Source: Planctomycetia bacterium
Lineage (GTDB): Bacteria > Planctomycetota > Planctomycetia > Gemmatales > Gemmataceae
Length of the DNA: 11,463 bases
Assembly (NCBI GenBank): GCA_025356615.1
Contig: JANXSH010001098.1
Coordinates: 1-11,463, forward strand
Direction of reading: 5' to 3'
Shown one piece after another: positions 6,621 to 11,463 of the stretch. Below the pieces are notes generated by a model, which saw nothing but the letters and a program-made list of their open reading frames with translations, did not search any database and was not told the DNA's origin. A program made the translations under genes and the position numbers. Positions within the stretch are counted from its first letter, which is position 1, and every line of letters begins with the position of its first letter.

Positions 6621-8492
6621 ATGCCCGTCCCCCTGAAGCTGCGCATCGTCGAGCAATCGCGCGTGTTCGAGTACGACCTGCCGGCCCGGCTCGAGCTGGG
6701 CCGACAGGCACCCCTCGCCAACTCCAACGCGCTGGAACCCGGCCCCTTTTCCCTGGTGTCCCAGGCGGACGGCTCGAAGCGCCTCGTCGTCGCCTGGAAC
6801 CCCGAATCGACCGTGGCGAGCCAGTTCGTCCGGCTCGAGCCGCTCCCCAGTGGGCTGGTACTCATCACCAACCTCAGCCGACGCATGGGGCTGGAGGTGT
6901 CGGACCTGCACGACCCGTTGCCGTGCGGCGCGTCGGCGGAGGTCAAGCCACCCTTCGAGTTCACGCTCGACGACCCCGCGAGCCGAGACCCCCGCTCAGG
7001 CGGCAAACTCTCCGGCGGATCGCCCGTCAAGCGAGTCGTCTCCGTGCAGGCGAAGCGAGCGGATCCGGTCGGCCCGCGTACTCTCGTGGGCCGGTCCATC
7101 GCCCCCGGCGGGCTGGCGCTCGTCCCGGAGCGGCCCACGTTCCCGCGCATCGAAACGGCCCAGTTCCACCAGGTGATCGACTGGCTCCAGGTCACCGCCG
7201 GGGTTCTCCAGAGCGTCGTCGGCAGTGACGACTTCCTCGCCCAGGCGGCCACGGCCCTCGTGACCATCGTCCGGCTGCATTCGGGCCGCGTCCTGCGCCG
7301 GCGGGGCGAATCGTGGGAGCCGACCCACGTCCACCGCGCCGACGAGAAGGGCGGCCTCGCCGACCTGAGCGACAGCGTGTTGCGCAAGCTCGTCGAGGAG
7401 CGCCGCGCGGTCTGGATGCGCCCTGCGGAGGACGGCCCCGCCGAGAGCCTTCGCGGTCTCCAGGTCGTCGTCGCAGCCCCCCTGCTCGACTCGGCCGGCG
7501 AGATCGTCGGCGCGCTCTACGGCGAGGCACCCCGCGACGGGTCGGTGACGACCGAAGAGGAAGGCAAGCTCCTCGCCGTGCTGGTCGAGATGCTGGCCAG
7601 CACGGTTTCGGCCGGCCTGGCCCGGCAACGAATCCAGGAGGAGCGCACCCTCCTCCGCCAGTTCTTCCCGTCCGACCTCGCCGACCGCCTCCTCCACGAG
7701 CCGGCCCTGATCCAGGTCGGCCGCGCCGCCGAGGTCACGGTCCTGTTTTGCGACGTGCGCGGCTTCAGCGCCGCCAGCGAAAAACTCGGCCCGGCACGCA
7801 GTTTCGAGTGGATCTCCTGGGTAATGGGCGAACTATCGACCTGCATCGAGAAGGAGCGCGGCGTCCTGGTCGATTACATCGGCGACGAACTCTTCGCCAT
7901 GTGGGGTGCCCCCGAGGAACAGCCCGACCACGCCGAGCGCGCGAGCCGGGCCGCCCTGGCGATGCTCCGGGCGTGCGAAGTGCTGAACGCCCGGTCGATG
8001 AAGGAGTTCGGCGTCCCGACCCGCGTCGGCGTCGGGATGAACAGCGGCCCGGCCCAGGTCGGCAACACCGGGTCGAAGTACAAGTTCAAGTACGGCCCGA
8101 TGGGCGACACCGTCAACATCGGCAGCCGCATCCAGGGGATGACGAAGTATCTGAAATGCCCCCTGCTCGTGGCCCAAGAGACGCAGAAGGCGACGAAAGA
8201 CGCCATCGCCCGCCGCGTCGTCCTCGTCCAGCTGACCGGCGTGCAGCAGCCGCGCGACCTCTACGAACTCGCCGACCCCGCGAGCGGCAAGGCGACGTTC
8301 TTCGGCGAATCGGAGGCCGCCCTCGACGCCCTGGAACATCGCCGATTCGCCGAGGCGGCGGAACAGGCGGGGAAGCTACTCCGCGACCACCCCGGCGACG
8401 GCCCACTCCAGTTGATCCTATCGCGGGCCTCGCAGGCGCTCCTGACGGATGGCGTGGGGTTCGACCCCGTCTGGGGGTCGCCGGGGAAATGA
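6621..8492 (+). CDS. FHA-like / GAF / class III adenylate-guanylate cyclase
   Basis: The 623-residue protein appears cytoplasmic (no signal peptide or membrane helix) and likely makes a cyclic nucleotide from ATP or GTP. The N-terminus (about 1-115) looks like a degenerate FHA domain (LELGRQ at 24-29; ITNLSRRMGLEVSD). A GAF sensor domain occupies about 185-340 (VVVAAPLLDSAGEIVGALYG). A transducer-like linker with RQFFPSDLADRLL (346-358) leads to the class III catalytic domain (about 370-535). The metal-binding Asp residues are D378 (LFCDVRGFS) and D422 (YIGDELFAMWG). The transition-state pair N499 and R503 is present in GDTVNIGSR. The positions that usually read the purine base carry D418 and G492 rather than Lys and Asp/Thr, so substrate is uncertain. 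A short helical tail (about 560-610) may be TPR-like. It is probably co-transcribed with the kinase upstream. The start lacks a strong ribosome-binding site. Confidence 0.93.
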   Translation: MPVPLKLRIVEQSRVFEYDLPARLELGRQAPLANSNALEPGPFSLVSQADGSKRLVVAWNPESTVASQFVRLEPLPSGLVLITNLSRRMGLEVSDLHDPLPCGASAEVKPPFEFTLDDPASRDPRSGGKLSGGSPVKRVVSVQAKRADPVGPRTLVGRSIAPGGLALVPERPTFPRIETAQFHQVIDWLQVTAGVLQSVVGSDDFLAQAATALVTIVRLHSGRVLRRRGESWEPTHVHRADEKGGLADLSDSVLRKLVEERRAVWMRPAEDGPAESLRGLQVVVAAPLLDSAGEIVGALYGEAPRDGSVTTEEEGKLLAVLVEMLASTVSAGLARQRIQEERTLLRQFFPSDLADRLLHEPALIQVGRAAEVTVLFCDVRGFSAASEKLGPARSFEWISWVMGELSTCIEKERGVLVDYIGDELFAMWGAPEEQPDHAERASRAALAMLRACEVLNARSMKEFGVPTRVGVGMNSGPAQVGNTGSKYKFKYGPMGDTVNIGSRIQGMTKYLKCPLLVAQETQKATKDAIARRVVLVQLTGVQQPRDLYELADPASGKATFFGESEAALDALEHRRFAEAAEQAGKLLRDHPGDGPLQLILSRASQALLTDGVGFDPVWGSPGK

Positions 8493-8589
8493 CGCCCGCG
8501 TTCGGCGACCGTCAGGAATTCGTCTCCCCCCTGTACTCCAAGGGTATCTCACGAGTGAATGGGTGGGGGGATGAGTCGGATGCTGGTCC

Positions 8590-8716
8590 GACCTAACCCC
8601 CTAACCCCCTTCCCTAAAGGGAAGGGGGGACCGGAGGCAAGTCAGAGGGCGTCACGTCTCTCCCTAGCTGGTCTGGCTCCCCCTCCCCTTTAGGGGAGGG
8701 GGCTGGGGCTGGGGTC
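8590..8716. repeat. Pair of GC-rich hairpins in inverted orientation between convergent genes
   Basis: Unit A (8590-8632) contains a perfect 11-base stem, CCCCCTTCCCT (8605-8615) with AGGGAAGGGGG (8618-8628), and a 2-base loop. Unit B (8675-8716) contains CCCCCTCCCCT (8679-8689) with AGGGGAGGGGG (8692-8702), also with a 2-base loop. Unit B on the opposite strand resembles unit A over its whole length, including the shared GACC edge and C-rich lead-in, so the two form one larger imperfect inverted repeat around a 42-base spacer. A third small hairpin follows (GGGAGA 8724-8729 with TCTCCC 8740-8745). The position between the ends of the cyclase gene (8492) and the PseG-like gene (8794) suits a bidirectional terminator, but no T-tract follows. 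A dispersed repeat serving as gene-end structure is the likely reading. Confidence 0.75.
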
Positions 8717-8793
8717 AGCCTCTGGGAGACCTCACCCACTCTCCCGGATCGGACAGCCCTCATCCTCGCGCGCCGAAGCCAACAAGAACCCGC

Positions 8794-9864
8794 TCACGCC
8801 GCCATCGCGGGGGCCACCCGCCGGGTCCGATGCAGGACGATCTCGAGCGCTGTGACTAGGCGATCCGGCCCGCGTCCGTCGATCAGCTTCCGGCCAGCCC
8901 GTGACATGAGTTGGCGCTCCTGCGTTTCGCCGAGGATCGACGAGACCGCCTGGCGGATCGTCCCCGCCGAGACGTTCTCGTGCCAGCCGAGGCAAGTCGC
9001 CGCGCCCTCTTCCTCGAGGCGCTGGGCGGTCGGCCAGTGGGTCTCGGACTGGACGATGACGAGTTGAGGAATCCCGACGCACGCCATCTCGAGTGACCAG
9101 TTGTTGCCGGCGGTCAGGGCGAGATGGCCGCGCGACAGACGCAAGGGCACCTCGTTCGCCTCGCACACCACCTCGAGGCGATCCGGGCAGGTCGCCGCCA
9201 GGGCACGCAGCGACTCGATTTCGGGGTTGAACGACCGCGTCAGGATATCGACCCGCCCGACACGCGGGGTATTGAGCAACACCTTGGCCAACTCGCCGGA
9301 CTGGTTGTTCAGGTCGTCGTCGCCGAGGGCGACGAGGACGCGGAACGGCTGGATCGGCTCCTGCGAGCGCAGCGGCCGGACGCGCCGGATCTCCGGGCGG
9401 ACGATGGCGAAGCGGGCACCGAGGAGGAGCTGCGTCCGCCGGTCGTGCGTGTAGCCCTCGCGGCTCGGCCCCAGCAGCGGGTTGATGACGAGCTGCGAGG
9501 GGAACGCCGTCGCCCCCAGGCTGTCGATCGAGATCACCGCGACGCCCTCGCGGCGCAACTCGCGGAGGTACTCCTCCTGCACGTTGGGCGAATCGACGAC
9601 GACGGCCTCGGGCCGGATGCGGCGGATCTGCTGGATCGTCTGGGCGAGGTCGGCCTCCGTCCCGGCGGGGCCGGCGGCGGCGATCAGCTCGTTGCCGCCC
9701 TTCTTCACCGACGGGGCGAGCGTGAGCGGCTCGAGCTGCGACAGGAAGTGAGCGGGCCGGCGTCGGCGCTGGAGGGCGGCGGCGTAGACGAGGCACCGGC
9801 AGAGGTTTTCCCAACCCTGGGCGCGGCCGGCATCGACACGAAAGAGAATAGGAGCGCGGGTCAT
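8794..9864 (-). CDS. PseG/SpsG-like nucleotide-sugar hydrolase family protein lacking the catalytic His
   Basis: The 356-residue protein has the GT-B-like layout of PseG, which removes UDP from a 2,4-diacetamido-trideoxy sugar in pseudaminic acid synthesis. The N-terminal FRVDAG, then RCLVYAAALQ, matches the family start. The C-terminal half has HLALTAGNNWSLEMACVGIP, then a segment like the family's NQ-x-x-NA region (ETHWPTAQRLEEEGAA), and ends with the typical LIDGRGPDRLV. Where PseG has GxGH before MRC, this protein has GWEN (17-20), placing Asn20 at the catalytic His. It may therefore catalyse a different reaction or only bind a nucleotide sugar. ATG 9864 is chosen because the family homology begins there and a weak GGAA lies 6 bases upstream; an in-frame start at 9969 would add 35 residues without family resemblance. 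No other pseudaminic or sialic acid genes are nearby. Confidence 0.85.
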   Translation of the reverse strand: MTRAPILFRVDAGRAQGWENLCRCLVYAAALQRRRRPAHFLSQLEPLTLAPSVKKGGNELIAAAGPAGTEADLAQTIQQIRRIRPEAVVVDSPNVQEEYLRELRREGVAVISIDSLGATAFPSQLVINPLLGPSREGYTHDRRTQLLLGARFAIVRPEIRRVRPLRSQEPIQPFRVLVALGDDDLNNQSGELAKVLLNTPRVGRVDILTRSFNPEIESLRALAATCPDRLEVVCEANEVPLRLSRGHLALTAGNNWSLEMACVGIPQLVIVQSETHWPTAQRLEEEGAATCLGWHENVSAGTIRQAVSSILGETQERQLMSRAGRKLIDGRGPDRLVTALEIVLHRTRRVAPAMAA

Positions 9865-10333
9865 GTTCTGTTCCGTTCCGGAGATAGGGGGATATGAGTA
9901 CAGGGCGCGATCCTCGACGCCCTCCAGGGCGCACGACGAACCGCCAACGAAACGCTGCCGGACAGGCACCGCGACGGTCGATCGCGCCTTGGGGGGAAGG
10001 CGCGGAGCCGCAGGGGTGCCGGGAGAACGTCGAGGCAGTGGTTACGCGGGAAGATCAAGAGTTGGACATTCACGCCGGAGTCGGAGCGAATGCGGGGAAC
10101 GGATGGACGAGTCGATGGGGTCGGACGCGGAGCGAGACGGGATCCGGCGCGAGCCGCCGGGGTGCGTCAGGACATCCCGTCCCGACGCGGCAGAAGCATC
10201 ATTCATCCACACCTCTTCTAGTGGCCTTCCTTGGCCGGGGAGTCGGAGAGACCGACGCCCTGTTCCGTAAAGCGATGAGGGTCGAGTTGGGTCGCAATCC
10301 GGGGCAGGTGCCCCGCGGTCATGAGAACCGTTC

Positions 10334-10359
10334 TGAGGAATCGCGTGTCGCGTTCCTCA
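10334..10359. other. Hairpin in the PseG-like/nnrD intergenic region
   Basis: TGAGGAA-T-CGCG (10334-10345) pairs with CGCGTTCCTCA (10349-10359). This gives an 11-bp stem with a single bulged T and a 3-base loop. No T-run follows on either strand. It could be a binding site or part of a leader; function unknown. Confidence 0.5.
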
Positions 10360-10417
10360 TCGCCGGGAGGATCTTAACCCAGGCGCGACAATTATGAAAA
10401 GAGCAACCCTCACGATA

Positions 10418-10440
10418 TTCCATCCCCTCTGGGCATGGAA
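10418..10440. other. Small hairpin about 60 bases upstream of nnrD
   Basis: TTCCAT (10418-10423) pairs with ATGGAA (10435-10440). Beyond a C/C mismatch, CCC (10425-10427) pairs with GGG (10431-10433) around a TCT loop. It could be an operator-like site or leader structure; nothing else supports a role. Confidence 0.4.
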
Positions 10441-10489
10441 GTTGCGTTGACTAGGATAAACCGTGTGGCGCGCGAAGATCCGTCGCAAT

Positions 10490-10495
10490 GAGGTG
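10490..10495 (+). promoter_or_regulatory. Ribosome-binding site of nnrD
   Basis: GAGGTG ends 5 bases before ATG 10501 and supports that start over any later one. Confidence 0.6.
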
Positions 10496-10500
10496 TTCGG

Positions 10501-11385
10501 ATGGCCGACGAAGGAGCCGAGAGCCTGGTAACAGAGATACCCCGCCTCCGACCCCGCGCCATCGACGGCAACAAGGGTTCCTACGGCAAGGTTCTCGTCG
10601 TCGCGGGCAGTCGCGGCATGGCCGGGGCCGCCATCCTCGCCGGGTCGGCTGCGCTCCGCGCGGGCGCTGGCCTGGTACAGGTCGCCGTTCCCGATGCGAT
10701 CGCGGATGTCGTCGCCTCGGCCCAGCCGTGCTACATGACGGCGGCGCTCCCGTGTGATGCGATGGGCCGACTCACTCGGGAGGCCATCCCCGAGGTCGAT
10801 CGCCTGGCGAAATCAGCCGATGTCGTCGTGATCGGCCCCGGCCTTGGGCAGAATGAGGATATCGCGGATCTCCTCATGAGCCTGATCGACTCGCTCGGGT
10901 GCCCCCTGCTGCTCGACGCCGACGCATTGAACGCCGTCGCCGCTCATCCCGCTCTGCTCGACCGACTCGCTGGTTTGCATGGCGACATCATCATGACGCC
11001 ACACCCCGGCGAATTCGGTCGGCTGACGGGACTCGACGCGAAAACCGTCCAGAGTCAGCGCCGCGAACTCGCGATGGCGTATGCCCGGAAACACGGCGTC
11101 GTGCTACTCCTCAAAGGCGCAGGCACCGTCGTTACCGACGGCCGGCGCGTCTACGTCAACACGACGGGCAACCCCGGCATGGCGACGGGCGGTACGGGCG
11201 ACGTGCTATCGGGCATCCTCGGGGCACTCATCGCCCAGGGACTCGGCCTGTTCGATGCGGCAGTCCTCGGGGTCCACGTCCACGGCCTGGCCGGGGATAT
11301 CGCACGCGACCAAGTCGGCGAGGTGTCCCTGATCGCGTCGGACCTGCTCAACCAGCTGCCCGAGGCGTTCCGGTCCATCGCGTAG
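10501..11385 (+). CDS. nnrD: ADP-dependent NAD(P)H-hydrate dehydratase (YjeF C-terminal type)
   Basis: The 294-residue enzyme belongs to the ribokinase-like fold and repairs damaged, hydrated NADH and NADPH (NAD(P)HX) back to the usable cofactors; bacterial members use ADP. Diagnostic segments are NKGSYGKVLVVAGS (24-37), IGPGLGQ (111-117), LLLDADALN (136-144), TPHPGEF (166-172), KGAGTVV (205-211) and the GNPGMATGGTGDVLSG signature (223-238) with the key Asp234. Length and motif order fit a complete dehydratase domain. The N-terminal YjeF epimerase domain (NnrE), fused in enzymes such as E. coli YjeF, is absent, so the epimerase must lie elsewhere in the genome. A GAGGTG ribosome-binding site supports ATG 10501. 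It acts in the cytoplasm. No neighbour in the window shares the pathway. The stop codon is directly followed by a hairpin repeat. Confidence 0.97.
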   Translation: MADEGAESLVTEIPRLRPRAIDGNKGSYGKVLVVAGSRGMAGAAILAGSAALRAGAGLVQVAVPDAIADVVASAQPCYMTAALPCDAMGRLTREAIPEVDRLAKSADVVVIGPGLGQNEDIADLLMSLIDSLGCPLLLDADALNAVAAHPALLDRLAGLHGDIIMTPHPGEFGRLTGLDAKTVQSQRRELAMAYARKHGVVLLLKGAGTVVTDGRRVYVNTTGNPGMATGGTGDVLSGILGALIAQGLGLFDAAVLGVHVHGLAGDIARDQVGEVSLIASDLLNQLPEAFRSIA

Positions 11386-11412
11386 GGTGGGTCGAGCGGA
11401 GCGAGGCCCACC
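11386..11412. repeat. Short hairpin repeat directly after the nnrD stop codon
   Basis: GGTGGG (11386-11391) pairs with CCCACC (11407-11412). The inner bases pair further (GC 11396-11397 with GC 11401-11402, loop GGA). It begins at the base after the TAG stop. The sequence resembles a short G/C-rich palindrome (GGGTGGGTCGAGCG-type) that I associate with dispersed repeats in many planctomycete genomes; this is from memory, not checked. It may end transcription or stabilise the 3' end, though no T-run follows. The remaining bases to 11463 show no gene. Confidence 0.6.
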
Positions 11413-11463
11413 AGCACTTCACCGGCCTCATCCCTTACCCATGACACGAGGGGTAGTCTGGTG

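Larger units (their letters stand above)
9865..10500. other. 636-bp intergenic region without a supported gene
   Basis: The region separates the divergent PseG-like gene and nnrD. Open frames exist on both strands (for example 9894-10397 plus, and 10073-9861 minus), but their products are rich in Arg, Gly, Pro and Ser, lack recognisable motifs and look like chance frames in GC-rich DNA. Visible structures are the hairpins at 10334-10359 and 10418-10440 and the nnrD ribosome-binding site. The length is large for this gene-dense window, so long leaders or an unrecognised RNA are possible. I see no tRNA, transposase fragment or known riboswitch. Confidence 0.6.

Noticed and set aside
7313..8596. 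427-codon plus-strand open frame
   Set aside because: It is a shifted frame of the cyclase gene with an Arg/Pro-rich product and no motifs.
8732..9934. 400-codon open frame on the minus strand
   Set aside because: It overlaps the PseG-like gene in another frame, its product is rich in Arg, Pro and Gly, and it has no family features.
9861..10397. Open frames of 70 to 167 codons in the long intergenic region
   Set aside because: The products are low in hydrophobic core residues, have no motifs and no clear ribosome-binding sites.
10447..10475. TTGACT as a -35 box for nnrD
   Set aside because: No -10-like hexamer lies 16-18 bases downstream; that stretch is GC-rich.

Overview
The window is GC-rich bacterial DNA whose gene content points to a planctomycete, most likely Gemmataceae-like. 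The clearest marker is a PSCyt1/PSCyt2(DUF1549)/PSD1(DUF1553) cytochrome-type protein followed by a DUF1501 protein, a pair strongly expanded in Planctomycetes. A Ser/Thr kinase with an outward-facing TPR region, next to a FHA-like/GAF/class III cyclase protein, fits the same group. The assignment is inference from gene families; no rRNA or other phylogenetic marker is present.

Layout. Positions 1-3702 (minus strand) hold the DUF1549/DUF1553 gene (3702-409) and the 5' part of a DUF1501 gene (294-1, cut by the window edge). The gap between them contains an AT-rich hairpin element (321-401). Positions 3703-3993 are a divergent intergenic region with a nested palindrome (3814-3901) and a plausible sigma70-type promoter facing right. 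Positions 3994-8492 (plus) hold a transmembrane Ser/Thr kinase and, 47 bases downstream, a cyclase; these probably form a signalling operon. Positions 8493-8793 separate convergent genes and carry two similar GC-rich hairpins in inverted orientation. Positions 9864-8794 (minus) encode a PseG/SpsG-like protein in which the position of the PseG catalytic histidine is asparagine. Positions 9865-10500 appear non-coding apart from small hairpins. Positions 10501-11385 (plus) encode NAD(P)HX dehydratase (NnrD). A short hairpin repeat begins at the base after its stop codon.

How the genes relate. The left pair probably encodes exported proteins: a diheme c-type cytochrome-like protein and a Tat-exported DUF1501 partner. 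The middle pair is a candidate signalling unit in which an envelope-sensing kinase and a cytoplasmic sensor-cyclase are co-expressed. The PseG-like gene and nnrD have no visible pathway partners here.

I did not find a CRISPR array, tRNA, rRNA, transposase or phage gene. The most unusual content is the PseG-like protein lacking the catalytic His, the cyclase with non-canonical purine-recognition positions, and several distinct palindromic elements, one kind in each sizeable gap between genes.
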